Source: Streptomyces sp. SCSIO 75703
Lineage (GTDB): Bacteria > Actinomycetota > Actinomycetes > Streptomycetales > Streptomycetaceae
Direction of reading: 5' to 3'
Assembly (NCBI RefSeq): GCF_036607905.1
Contig: NZ_CP144555.1
Span: 5,828,001 to 5,892,000 of the forward strand
DNA: 64,000 nt
In this document: one piece after another, positions 8,217-15,961 of the stretch
Numbering within the stretch: the first letter of the stretch is position 1
How the letters are laid out: the number at the start of each line of letters is the position of its first letter
The notes under the pieces: generated by a model
The model's input: only the letters and a program-made list of their open reading frames with translations
What the model was told of the DNA's origin: nothing
Database searches by the model: none
Translations under genes and position numbers: made by a program

Positions 8217-9215
8217 GTGCATACGACTGACAGCGCTCGCGGCAGCGCGGGAAGGGGCGTGGGACTGGGTCTCGCGCTCGTCTCCGCCCTCGCCTTCGGA
8301 GGCTCCGGCGTCGCGGCCAAGCCGCTGATCGAAGCGGGCCTCGACCCGCTCCACGTCGTCTGGCTCCGGGTGGCCGGAGCCGCCCTGGTGATGCTGCCGC
8401 TCGCCGTCCGCCACCGCGGTCTGCTGCGCCGCCGCCCCGGACTGCTGGCCGGCTTCGGCCTGTTCGCCGTCGCGGGCGTCCAGGCGTGCTACTTCGCCGC
8501 GATCTCCCGTATCCCCGTCGGCGTCGCCCTGCTGGTGGAGTACCTGGCACCCGCGCTGGTGCTCGGCTGGGTGCGGTTCGTGCAGCGCCGGCCGGTCACC
8601 CGGGCCGCCGCGCTCGGCGTCGTCCTCGCGGTCGGCGGGCTCGCCTGCGTCGTCGAGGTCTGGGCGGGGCTCGGCTTCGACGCCCTCGGCCTGCTGCTCG
8701 CGCTCGGCGCCGCCTGCTGCCAGGTCGGCTACTTCGTCCTCTCCGACCAGGGCGCCGACGCCGGTGAGGAGGCACCCGACCCGCTCGGCGTCATCGCGTA
8801 CGGGCTGCTCGTCGGCACCGCCGTGCTCACGGTGATCGCCCGCCCCTGGGGCATGGACTGGTCGGTGCTCGGGCGGACCGCGTCCATGGACGGCACGCCC
8901 GTCGCCGCCGGCCTGCTGCTGGCCTGGATCGTGCTCCTGGCCACCGTCCTCGCGTACGTCACCGGGGTGCTCTCCGTGCGGCGGCTGTCACCGCAGGTCG
9001 CGGGGGTCGTCGCGTGTCTGGAGGCGGTCATCGCGACCGTGCTGGCCTGGGTGCTGCTCGGCGAACACCTCTCCGCGCCGCAGATCCTCGGCGGACTGGT
9101 CGTCCTCGTCGGCGCGTTCATCGCCCAGTCCTCCGCACCGGCCAAGAACCCTCCGGACCCGGTGGCGAGCGGCGGGCCCGAAAGGGAGTTGTCCCGCCGG
9201 GGAACGGCACCCTAG
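8217..9215 (+). CDS. EamA/DMT family transporter
   Basis: About 332 residues with ten predicted membrane helices in two EamA repeats; the second ends with the characteristic LSPQVAGVVACLEAVIATVLAWVLLGEHL. Proteins of this RhtA/RhaT-like superfamily usually export amino acids or other small metabolites across the plasma membrane. The start is taken as GTG 8217 (VHTTDSARG), but GTG 8211 and an ATG at 8175 are in frame. The hydrophilic C-terminus (KNPPDPVASGGPERELSRRG) overlaps the promoter of the next transcription unit, whose -10 box covers the stop codon. No substrate can be assigned. Confidence 0.9.
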   Translation: MHTTDSARGSAGRGVGLGLALVSALAFGGSGVAAKPLIEAGLDPLHVVWLRVAGAALVMLPLAVRHRGLLRRRPGLLAGFGLFAVAGVQACYFAAISRIPVGVALLVEYLAPALVLGWVRFVQRRPVTRAAALGVVLAVGGLACVVEVWAGLGFDALGLLLALGAACCQVGYFVLSDQGADAGEEAPDPLGVIAYGLLVGTAVLTVIARPWGMDWSVLGRTASMDGTPVAAGLLLAWIVLLATVLAYVTGVLSVRRLSPQVAGVVACLEAVIATVLAWVLLGEHLSAPQILGGLVVLVGAFIAQSSAPAKNPPDPVASGGPERELSRRGTAP

Positions 9216-9218
9216 GGT
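9189..9218 (+). promoter_or_regulatory. Promoter of the leader peptide unit
   Basis: TTGTCC (9189-9194), an 18-bp spacer and TAGGGT (9213-9218) match the Streptomyces vegetative promoter pattern. The ATG of the leader peptide begins 7 bases after the -10 box, at the expected transcription start, so the mRNA would be leaderless. The promoter overlaps the end of the preceding transporter gene. Confidence 0.7.
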
Positions 9219-9225
9219 GCCCGGC

Positions 9226-9267
9226 ATGCATTCGGACCTGCTCCTCCTCTCGCCGCCGGCCGCCTGA
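9226..9267 (+). CDS. Leaderless Leu-rich leader peptide (13 aa)
   Basis: ATG to TGA encodes MHSDLLLLSPPAA, starting at the predicted transcription start. Four consecutive Leu codons (CTG CTC CTC CTC) lie early and the stop codon forms the loop of a small stem (CCGCC, TGA, GGCGG at 9260-9272). This is the layout of a transcription-attenuation leader, in which ribosome stalling on the control codons changes folding downstream; hairpins follow at 9284-9313 and 9342-9357 before the next transporter gene. The peptide is inferred from position and codon pattern only. Confidence 0.55.
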   Translation: MHSDLLLLSPPAA

Positions 9268-9283
9268 GGCGGGCCCCGGCGAC

Positions 9284-9357
9284 CGCCCGGCGCGGGCTTC
9301 GCCCCGCCGGGCGCACGGCGCTGCCCGCGGACGCCGTCCCCGCGCCCCACGGGGCGC
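9284..9357 (+). terminator. Attenuator-like hairpins before the EamA gene
   Basis: CGCCCGGCG plus GGGC pairs with GCCC plus CGCCGGGCG around a TTC(G) loop (9284-9313, about 13 bp with one bulged C). A second hairpin, GCGCCC, CACG, GGGCGC, sits at 9342-9357. GGGCGC at 9309-9314 can instead pair with GCGCCC at 9342-9347, so the two structures are mutually exclusive, as expected of a terminator/antiterminator switch. Confidence 0.5.
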
Positions 9358-9399
9358 TTCCGACCACCGCGCCTCCCGCGCGTCTGCGGAGTGAGAAAC

Positions 9400-10341
9400 G
9401 TGTCGAATGCCTCCTCAGGTCTGCCCGTCGGGCGGGGCCTGCTCTACCTGGTCGTCGCCGGTGTCGCCTGGGGCACCGCGGGAGCCGCCGCCTCGCTGGT
9501 CTACCGGACCAGCGACATGGGGCCCGTCTCCCTGTCCTTCTGGCGCTGCGCCCTCGGGCTGGTGCTGCTGGTCGCCGCCCGGCCGCCGCGCCCCCGCCGG
9601 AAGGCCGCCGTCCGTGAACCGTCCGGCACGCGGGTGCTGCGCGCCGGGGTGACCGGGGTGGGCCTCGCGGTGTTCCAGACCGCCTACTTCGCCGCCGTGG
9701 CGTCCACCGGACTGGCCGTGGCCACCGTCGTCACCCTGGGCGCGGGGCCGGTGCTGATCGCGCTCGGGGCCCGCCTGACGCTCGGCGAACGGCTGGGCCG
9801 GGGCGGCACCGCCGCCGTGGCGGGCGCGCTCGGCGGGCTGGCGGTGCTGGTCCTCGGCGGCGCGGACACCACCGTCCGGCCCTGGGGGATCGCCCTCGCG
9901 CTGCTGTCCGCGGCCGGGTACTCGGCGATGACGCTGTGCACCCGGCACTGGGGCCGCGACGGCGGGGCGGACGCCTCCACCACGTCCGTCGGCGCGTTCG
10001 CGGTGACGAGCCTCCTGCTGCTGCCCCTCGCCCTCGCCGAGGGGCTGGTCCCGCACACGGGGGACCCCGTCCGGCTGCTGTGGCTGCTGGCCTACGTCGC
10101 CGCCGTGCCGACCGCCCTCGCCTACGGCCTGTACTTCGCGGGCGCGGCCGTGGTCCGGTCGGCCACCGTCTCGGTGATCATGCTGCTGGAGCCGGTCAGC
10201 GCGGCGGTGCTGGCCGTCCTGCTGCTCGGCGAACACCTCACGGCGGCCACCGTGGCGGGGACCCTGCTGATGCTCGGCTCGGTCGCGGGGCTCGCGGTCG
10301 CCGAGGCGCGCGAGGCCCGCTCCCGTCCGGCACCGGCCTGA
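9400..10341 (+). CDS. EamA/DMT family transporter, leader-controlled
   Basis: About 313 residues with ten membrane helices and two EamA repeats, ending in ATVSVIMLLEPVSAAVLAVL, LLGEHLTAATVAG and a short charged tail. GTG 9400 (VSNASSG) is favoured because GGAG lies 8 bases upstream; GTG 9391 is also in frame. It lies downstream of a Leu-rich leader peptide and two hairpins, so its transcription may respond to leucyl-tRNA supply, which would fit export of branched-chain amino acids or related metabolites (inference). It is a different DMT subfamily member from the gene at 8217, not an obvious tandem duplicate. A strong bidirectional terminator follows. Confidence 0.9.
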   Translation: MSNASSGLPVGRGLLYLVVAGVAWGTAGAAASLVYRTSDMGPVSLSFWRCALGLVLLVAARPPRPRRKAAVREPSGTRVLRAGVTGVGLAVFQTAYFAAVASTGLAVATVVTLGAGPVLIALGARLTLGERLGRGGTAAVAGALGGLAVLVLGGADTTVRPWGIALALLSAAGYSAMTLCTRHWGRDGGADASTTSVGAFAVTSLLLLPLALAEGLVPHTGDPVRLLWLLAYVAAVPTALAYGLYFAGAAVVRSATVSVIMLLEPVSAAVLAVLLLGEHLTAATVAGTLLMLGSVAGLAVAEAREARSRPAPA

Positions 10342-10550
10342 CGGCGGGGGTACGGGGCGCCGGGGTTCCGGGTGTCCGGTGTCCGGGCCCGTCCTTGCAC
10401 CCGTCCCGGTGGCGGGGGGCCCGGGGTTCCGGGCGCGTGGTGCCGGTCCTGCCGCCGTGGCGCGTGCGCGCCCCGGTTCCGTTCGCCGTGACACCCGCCC
10501 CGGTGGCGGCGCCGCACCGTGACCACGTTCCGGCCGCGGGGCCCTCGCGG

Positions 10551-10592
10551 TGACGCCGGCCGCCGGGCTGTCCGGTGCGGCGGCCGGCGTCA
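10551..10592. terminator. Perfect 14-bp bidirectional terminator
   Basis: TGACGCCGGCCGCC (10551-10564) and its exact complement (10579-10592) enclose a 14-base loop between convergent genes. The 3' arm includes the stop codon of the minus-strand PNPOx gene (TCA at 10590-10592). Confidence 0.8.
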
Positions 10593-11273
10593 ACCCGCCG
10601 TCAGGTAGGCGGGCAGCGGCGTGCCCGGGGCCAGGCCGGGGTCGGGGACCGGCGCCTCGTAGCCCGTGCGGAGCGGGACCAGTCCGGCCCAGTGGGGGAG
10701 GGCGAGGTCCTCGGGCTCGTCGTTGACCCCGCCCGTGCGCAGCTTGGCGGAGACCTCGGCCAGGTCCAGGCGGAGCACGGCGGTGGCGGCCAGTTCCTTC
10801 TTGTCGGCGGGCCGGGAATCGCGGGAGCGGCCCGGCACCGCGTGGTCGACCAGCGCGTCGAGCGCGGCGCGCTTCTCCTCCGCGCCGGTCACGTCGCGGG
10901 CCGTGCCGTGCACCACCACGGAGCGGTAGTTGACCGAGTGGTGGAAGGCGGAGCGGGCCAGCACCAGCGCGTCCACGTGCGTGACCGTCAGGCACACCGG
11001 CAGCCCCGGAGCGGACCCGGCCGCCATCCGCAGCGGGCGCGAGCCCGTCGAACCGTGCACGTAGAGCCGTTCGCCGACCCGGGCGTACAGCGTGGGCAGC
11101 ACCACCGGGGCGCCGTCGCGGACGAAGCCGAGGTGGCACACGTACCCCTGGTCGAGGATCGCGTGCACCACGCTCCTGTCGTACGCGGCCCGGCCGGGGG
11201 AGCGGGTGGGGACGGTGCGGCCGGTGGGCGCGTAGGGCGGGGCGGGCGGTGGCGTGTCGCCGGGTCCCTGCAT
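10590..11273 (-). CDS. Pyridoxamine 5'-phosphate oxidase family flavoprotein
   Basis: This 227-residue protein has the split-barrel FMN-binding fold of the PNPOx-like family: a GYVCHLGFVRDGAPVVLPTLYARVGERLYVHG core, then the CLTVTHVDALVLARS strand pair and a SVNYRSVVVHGTA segment typical of the nitroimidazole-resistance/flavin-binding subgroup. AAAGGAGAG precedes the ATG at 11273. It is divergently transcribed from a MocR regulator across only 35 bp, an arrangement that usually means direct control by that PLP-sensing regulator. The exact substrate (PNP/PMP or another flavin reaction) is not readable. Confidence 0.88.
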   Translation of the reverse strand: MQGPGDTPPPAPPYAPTGRTVPTRSPGRAAYDRSVVHAILDQGYVCHLGFVRDGAPVVLPTLYARVGERLYVHGSTGSRPLRMAAGSAPGLPVCLTVTHVDALVLARSAFHHSVNYRSVVVHGTARDVTGAEEKRAALDALVDHAVPGRSRDSRPADKKELAATAVLRLDLAEVSAKLRTGGVNDEPEDLALPHWAGLVPLRTGYEAPVPDPGLAPGTPLPAYLTAG

Positions 11274-11291
11274 GGCGCTCTCCTTTGTATT

Positions 11292-11306
11292 AGTGCATAC
11301 TGTACT
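11292..11306. promoter_or_regulatory. Candidate MocR operator in the divergent promoter
   Basis: AGTGCA, TAC, TGTACT is a 6+3+6 inverted repeat with one mismatch in the 35-bp gap between the PNPOx and mocR-type genes. TACTGT at 11298-11303 could serve as the rightward -10, five bases before the GTG, so a bound regulator would cover both promoters. Confidence 0.5.
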
Positions 11307-11308
11307 TT

Positions 11309-12640
11309 GTGCTAGGAGAGTATCGGATCAGTGGGCGGGGTGCGGCGGAGATTTCCGCGAGCATCGAGGACGCCGTCGGCGCCGGGCGGCTGGAACCGGG
11401 GCAATCGCTCCCGCCGATGCGGGAGTTGGCCGCGCGGCTCGGGGTGAACCCGAACACCGTGGCCGCGGCCTACCGCACCCTGCGCGACCGCGGGGTCATC
11501 GAGACGGCCGGGCGCCGAGGCAGCCGTGTCCGGACGAAACCGGCCACGACCGGACGCGAGTTCCTGCGGGTGGAGGTGCCCGAGGGCGCCCGCGACCTGT
11601 CCGACGGCAACCCGGACCCGGCGCTGCTGCCCGAACTGGGCCCGGCGTTCGCGGAGGCGGCGGCGCGGGCCGACCGGGACCCCGTGCTCTACGGACACGC
11701 CCCCGAGGAACCGGAGTTGCTGCGCCTCGCGCGGGCCGAGCTGGACGCCGACGGCGTGCCGGAGGGGCCCGTCGCCGTCACGTCCGGCTCACTGGACGCC
11801 ATGGAGCGGGTGCTCGCCGCCCACCTCAGGCCCGGTGACGCGGTCGCCGTCGAGGACCCGGGCTGGGGCGGCCTGCTCGACCTCGTGCCCGCGCTCGGCC
11901 TGCGTCCCGTCGCCGTCGGCGTCGACGACGACGGTCCCCTCCCCGACGACGTGCGCCGGGCGCTCGCCGCCGGCGCCCGCGCCCTGGTCGTCACGGACCG
12001 CGCGCAGAACCCGACGGGCGCCGCCCTCGGCGCCCCCCGCGCGGACGCGCTCCGGGCCGTGCTGCGGGAGCATCCCCGGACCCTGCTCATCGAGGACGAC
12101 CACGGGCACCGGATCGTCGACCTCCCGCTGCACACCCTCGCCGGGACCACCCCCGCCTGGGCCTTCGTCCGCTCCGCCGCCAAGGCCCACGGCCCCGACC
12201 TGCGGCTCGCCGTGCTCACCGGGGACGCCCGCACCCTCGACCGGGTGCGTGGCCGCCAGCGGCTCGGGCCCGGCTGGGTCAGCCTCCTCACCCAGCGGGC
12301 CGTGGCCAGGCTGTGGGCCGACGGCGCGGTGGACACCCCGGCGGTGGCGGCGGCGTACGGGCGGCGCCGGGACGCGCTGCTCGGCGCCCTCGCCCGGCGC
12401 GGGGTGACCGCGTACGGGCGGACCGGCCTGAACGTGTGGGTGCCGGTGCCCGACGAGACCGGCGTCGTCGCCCGGCTGCTCGGGGAAGGGTGGGCGGTGG
12501 CGCCCGGCGCCCGCTTCCGGGTGCAGTCGCCGCCCGGCGTCCGGATCACCGTCTCGACCCTCACCGAGGAGGAGACCGGGCCCCTCGCGGACGCGGTGGC
12601 CTCGGCGCTGGGGGCCGGGCGGGCGCACAGCCGAGGCTGA
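11309..12640 (+). CDS. MocR/PdxR-type GntR regulator with aminotransferase domain
   Basis: The 443-residue protein joins an N-terminal GntR winged helix (residues about 8-75; MRELAARLGVNPNTVAAAYRTL) to a fold-type I aminotransferase domain. PLP-site motifs include YGHAPEEPELLRLAR, TDRAQNPTGA, LLIEDDHGH and the lysine in RSAAKAHGPDLRLAVL. MocR proteins sense pyridoxal phosphate or amino-acid aldimines through this domain. The divergent PNPOx-like gene suggests control of vitamin B6 salvage. The GTG start has no ribosome binding site but lies 5 bases after a possible -10, so translation is probably leaderless. Confidence 0.92.
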   Translation: MLGEYRISGRGAAEISASIEDAVGAGRLEPGQSLPPMRELAARLGVNPNTVAAAYRTLRDRGVIETAGRRGSRVRTKPATTGREFLRVEVPEGARDLSDGNPDPALLPELGPAFAEAAARADRDPVLYGHAPEEPELLRLARAELDADGVPEGPVAVTSGSLDAMERVLAAHLRPGDAVAVEDPGWGGLLDLVPALGLRPVAVGVDDDGPLPDDVRRALAAGARALVVTDRAQNPTGAALGAPRADALRAVLREHPRTLLIEDDHGHRIVDLPLHTLAGTTPAWAFVRSAAKAHGPDLRLAVLTGDARTLDRVRGRQRLGPGWVSLLTQRAVARLWADGAVDTPAVAAAYGRRRDALLGALARRGVTAYGRTGLNVWVPVPDETGVVARLLGEGWAVAPGARFRVQSPPGVRITVSTLTEEETGPLADAVASALGAGRAHSRG

Positions 12641-12847
12641 GCGTGCCGGGGCGGCTCCACGGCCGCGGCTGAGCACGGTCACGGGGGAGGGGTGGGTCCA
12701 CACGGCCGCGGCGGGGCAAGACGCCGGGGGGCGGCGCGGTGGGGCGCTCGGCACGCCGCGCGCGGGGTGCGGGGGACGCACTGCCACGTGAGGTGCGTGG
12801 GGCACGCTTCGCGCGAGGGGCGCGTGCGCCGGGTACCTGCGGGGCGC

Positions 12848-13912
12848 TCAGCGGGGTTCGCCGGCGGCCTCGGGCTCGGCGCGCGCCCCAGTCCTCTCCG
12901 GCCCGCCGGCCCGGGGACCGGAGCCCTGTGCTCCGCCGCTCCGCAGGCAGGCACCCTCCCGACCGGTGTCCCCGGGGGCGCGGTCGGCGGACCGGCCCGC
13001 GCGGGCGGCCCCCGGCCGTGCCTGCGTCAGCGCGGCACCCGCCAGGACGACGAGCGCGCCGGCCGGTGTCGACCAGGACAGCGGCTCGCCGAGCAGCGCC
13101 ACGCCCGCGACGGTGGCGATGACCGGGATGAAGTACGTGACCATCTGGGCCGTCGTCGGCCCGACCTCGGCCACCAGGTCGTACTGGATGAGGAAGGCGA
13201 GCCCCGTGCCGAGGACGCCCAGCGCCGCCACCGCCAGCAGCGGCACCGCGGGGAAACGGCTCGGCACACTGGTGAACAGTGGTGTCACCACCGCCAGTTG
13301 CGCGGTCGCCGCCAGCAACTGCCCGCCGGTCAGGGAGAGGTGGGAGTGCCGGGAGCCGGCCAGGGTGCGGCGGACGTAGATCCAGCCGACCGGGTAGCAG
13401 AGCGAGGCCAGCAGAGCGCAGGCGGTGCCCGTGACGTCCAGGCCGTGGAAACCCTCCCAGACGCCCAGGACCGTCAGCACGCCGAGGAAGCCGATGCCGA
13501 GGCCGGCCACCCGCACCCTGCTCGGCCGGTCCTCGGAGAGCGCCACCAGCGACAGGAGCATGCCCCACAGCGGCGAGGTCGCGTTGCAGATGCCGGCCAG
13601 CGAGGACGGGATGGTCAGCTCCGCGTACGCGAACAGCGTGAACGGCAGCGAGTTCAGCAGCAGCCCGGCCACCGTCAGGTGCGCCCAGGTCCGCGCCCCG
13701 CGCGGCAGCCGCTGCCGCCGCAGCGCCATCACCGCGGCCAGCACCCCGGTACCGAACACCAGCCGCCCCAGCGTGACCTGGAACGGGACGAACGCCTCCG
13801 TCCCCACCTTCATGAGCAGGAAACTGAACCCCCACACCAGGGCGAGGACCGCGAAGCGCAGCCTCCAGTCGAGGGCGCGGCGAGGGGCGGCGGAGGACGG
13901 GGCGCTGGTCAT
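12848..13912 (-). CDS. EamA/DMT family transporter with long hydrophilic tail
   Basis: Of 354 residues, the first 290 or so form ten membrane helices in two EamA repeats (LRFAVLALVWGFSFLLMKVG at the start; MVTYFIPVIATVAGVALLGE in repeat two). The last 55 residues are Arg/Gly/Pro-rich, hydrophilic and unlike other family members; they may be a readthrough-like extension in GC-rich sequence. The start is ATG 13912. The gene is divergent from a LysR regulator with a 74-bp promoter region containing a 33-bp-spaced direct repeat, so it is the probable regulatory target. It is the third DMT exporter within 6 kb. Confidence 0.88.
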   Translation of the reverse strand: MTSAPSSAAPRRALDWRLRFAVLALVWGFSFLLMKVGTEAFVPFQVTLGRLVFGTGVLAAVMALRRQRLPRGARTWAHLTVAGLLLNSLPFTLFAYAELTIPSSLAGICNATSPLWGMLLSLVALSEDRPSRVRVAGLGIGFLGVLTVLGVWEGFHGLDVTGTACALLASLCYPVGWIYVRRTLAGSRHSHLSLTGGQLLAATAQLAVVTPLFTSVPSRFPAVPLLAVAALGVLGTGLAFLIQYDLVAEVGPTTAQMVTYFIPVIATVAGVALLGEPLSWSTPAGALVVLAGAALTQARPGAARAGRSADRAPGDTGREGACLRSGGAQGSGPRAGGPERTGARAEPEAAGEPR

Positions 13913-13936
13913 GGGGACACGATGCGGCACCGCATC

Positions 13937-13978
13937 CTCGTAGCACAATCGATAAATCGAACGCGGTATCTCGTAGCA
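13937..13978. promoter_or_regulatory. Spaced direct repeat in the LysR/EamA promoter
   Basis: CTCGTAGCA occurs at 13937-13945 and 13970-13978, exactly 33 bp apart (about three helical turns), flanking an AT-rich core with ATCGATAAATCGA. The second copy contains TAGCAT (13974-13979), a plausible -10 seven bases before the LysR ATG. A LysR tetramer bound to both copies would autoregulate. Confidence 0.5.
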
Positions 13979-13986
13979 TCGCTTAC

Positions 13987-14979
13987 ATGTTGAACCTGGA
14001 GCGCCTGCGCACCCTCGACGCCCTCGCCCGGCACGGATCGGTCAGCGGCGCCGCCGAGGGACTGCACATCACCACCTCGGCCGTCTCCCAGCAACTGGCC
14101 AAACTGGAACGCGAGGCCGGGCAGAAACTGCTCGCCAAGAACGGCCGGGGCGTACGCCTCACCGACGCCGGACGGCTGCTCGCCGAACACGCCGCCCGCA
14201 TCCTCTCCCAGGTCGCCCTCGCCCAGTCCGAACTGGACGCCCACCGCGGCCAGGTCGTCGGAGAGCTGCGGCTGTCCGCCTTCCCGACCGCCGCCCGCGG
14301 GATCCTCCCCACCGCCCTCGCCGCCCTGCGCGCCGCCCACCCCGCGCTGCGCATCCGCTCCCGCGAACTCGAACCCGAGCGCGGCATCGCCGGCGTCGTG
14401 CGCGGCGACCTCGACCTGGCCGTCGTGCTCGACTGGTACAACAAGCCGATGCCGCTCCCCGACGGCCTGGTCAAGGCACCGCTCCTCGACGACCCCGCCG
14501 ACGTGGCCCTCCCCGCCGGCCACCGGCTCGCCGGCCGCGAGGAGGTGGACCTCGCCGAGTTCGCCGAGGACGAGTGGATCACCTGGGGCGAGGGCGAGTT
14601 CTGTCACGAGTGGCTGATGTTCACCCTGCGCTCGCAGGGCATCGAACCGATCGTCGGCCACCGCGCCGCCGAGACCCACACCCAGCTCGGGCTGGTCGCG
14701 GCCGGGCTCGGCGTCTGCGTCGTGCCGGTGCTCGGCCGCCATCCGATGCCGCCCGGCGTGGTCACCGTGCCGGTGCGCCGACGGGTGCGCCGGCACGTGT
14801 ACGTCGTCTGGCGCGCGGACGCCGACCGCCGCCCGTCGATCCGGGCGGCGGTGGCGGCCCTGCGCGCGGCCGCGGAACGCGTCGACGGCCCCCGGGGCCC
14901 CGCCCCGGGTGAAGGTCCGGGAGAAGGCTCCGGGAGGCCGTCCGCGGGAACCACCGCGACGCCCGGAGGAGGCGCCTAG
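13987..14979 (+). CDS. LysR family transcriptional regulator
   Basis: A 330-residue LysR protein: N-terminal helix-turn-helix (LRTLDALARHGSVSGAAEGL, then TTSAVSQQLAKLEREAGQ) followed by a periplasmic-binding-protein-like effector domain from about residue 90. The ATG lies 7 bases after a TAGCAT box, suggesting a leaderless message. Divergence from the EamA exporter at 12848-13912 is the classic LysR-target arrangement. The Gly/Pro-rich C-terminal 25 residues are an extension. Its stop shares a CTAG tetranucleotide with the stop of the convergent PPOX gene (4-bp tail-to-tail overlap). Confidence 0.92.
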   Translation: MLNLERLRTLDALARHGSVSGAAEGLHITTSAVSQQLAKLEREAGQKLLAKNGRGVRLTDAGRLLAEHAARILSQVALAQSELDAHRGQVVGELRLSAFPTAARGILPTALAALRAAHPALRIRSRELEPERGIAGVVRGDLDLAVVLDWYNKPMPLPDGLVKAPLLDDPADVALPAGHRLAGREEVDLAEFAEDEWITWGEGEFCHEWLMFTLRSQGIEPIVGHRAAETHTQLGLVAAGLGVCVVPVLGRHPMPPGVVTVPVRRRVRRHVYVVWRADADRRPSIRAAVAALRAAAERVDGPRGPAPGEGPGEGSGRPSAGTTATPGGGA

Positions 14980-15443
14980 AGCGACGACAGCTTGCGGAAG
15001 TCCCAGGACACGGTCTTCTCCGGCGTCAGCCGCAGCCAGGCGTGCCGGCCGTCGTGCGGCATCTCCTCCATGCCGAAGTTCTTCCGGGCGAACAGCGCCT
15101 CCGGCAGGTCGAGTTCGGCGCACAGCTCCCCGGTGCGCGGGGACTCGCCGACGAAATCGACCCGGCCGGAGAGTTCCGCGCCCCGCAGTTCGTGGTACTC
15201 CTCGCCCGTGTCGATCACGACGGCCACCCGCGGATCGCGCCGCAGGTCCGTCCAGCGCCGGCTGCGCACCACCGAGTACAGCCAGATCGAGGTCCCGTCC
15301 CACAGGAACCAGAGGGTGCTCACGTGCGGGGCGCCGCCGGCCGAGACCGTGGCGACCCGGCAGGTGCGCTGGGTGGTGAGGAACACGTCCAGCTCACCGG
15401 GGGTCATCATGATCTTCCGGCCCCGGCGCTGGGTGACGGTCAT
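14976..15443 (-). CDS. PPOX-class pyridoxamine 5'-phosphate oxidase-like protein
   Basis: This 155-residue split-barrel flavin protein has RTCRVATVSAGGAPHVSTLW, a TSIWLYSVVRSRRWTDLRRD segment and DPRVAVVIDTGEEYHELRG, typical of the PPOX class whose actinobacterial members use FMN or coenzyme F420. The lengths of its blocks fit the F420-type subgroup, but cofactor choice cannot be proved by eye. It lies 68 bp downstream of the Rieske lipoprotein gene on the same strand, so the two may be co-transcribed. AGAGGAAGAG precedes the ATG at 15443. Confidence 0.85.
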   Translation of the reverse strand: MTVTQRRGRKIMMTPGELDVFLTTQRTCRVATVSAGGAPHVSTLWFLWDGTSIWLYSVVRSRRWTDLRRDPRVAVVIDTGEEYHELRGAELSGRVDFVGESPRTGELCAELDLPEALFARKNFGMEEMPHDGRHAWLRLTPEKTVSWDFRKLSSL

Positions 15444-15511
15444 CGCTGTTCTCTTCCTCTCGGTTGCCCCGTCTCGTGGGTCCGGGCCGCCCGGCCCGGA
15501 CCCGGCCCGGC

Positions 15512-15961
15512 TCAGGCGAGCAGGATCGCGTCACCGTCGACCGTGATGGCCACGGGCGGCAGCGGCTTGCGGGCGGGGCCGCCCCGCACGCTGCCGTCGG
15601 AGATCGAGAAGTCGCTGTTGTGGCACGGGCAGTTGATGACGCCGTCCGCGACGCCGCCGACGGCGCAGCCCTGGTGGGTGCAGGTCGCCGAGAACGCCCT
15701 GAACTCGCCCGCCGACGGCTGGGTCACCACCACCTTCCGGTCGGCGAAGACCTTCCCGCCGCCCTCGGGGATGTCGGCGGTCGCCGCGAGCGCGTCCCCG
15801 GCCCGGCCACCGCCCGCCGTGGACGCCCCGGCGGAGTCGTCCGCCGGCTCCTGTTCGCCGCCGCACGCGCCGAGCGCGACGGCGAGCCCGGCAGCTCCGG
15901 CCGCCGCGACGACGGTACGGCGGGCCGGACCCGCGGCAGGGTGGAACGATGCGCTGCTCAT
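15512..15961 (-). CDS. Tat-exported Rieske [2Fe-2S] lipoprotein
   Basis: The 149-residue product has a twin-arginine signal (PARRTVVAAAGAAGLAVALG) ending in a lipobox with cysteine (LGAC), then a Gly/Ser/Ala linker and a Rieske domain. The cluster ligands are visible in CTHQGCAVGG and CPCHNSDFSI (two Cys, two His). It would be folded with its cluster in the cytosol, exported by Tat and anchored outside by lipid, as an electron carrier of unknown partner. ATG 15961 is chosen; a longer frame begins upstream without signal-like sequence. Such small Rieske lipoproteins are common in Streptomyces and distinct from the QcrA subunit of the bc complex. Confidence 0.92.
   Translation of the reverse strand: MSSASFHPAAGPARRTVVAAAGAAGLAVALGACGGEQEPADDSAGASTAGGGRAGDALAATADIPEGGGKVFADRKVVVTQPSAGEFRAFSATCTHQGCAVGGVADGVINCPCHNSDFSISDGSVRGGPARKPLPPVAITVDGDAILLA

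Noticed and set aside
5455..8550. 1031-codon minus-strand frame across several genes
   Set aside because: It runs through phzF, padR and the transporter start in another frame; composition is Arg/Gly/Pro repeats.
10551..10592. Small RNA gene
   Set aside because: The perfect stem between convergent stops is better explained as a bidirectional terminator.
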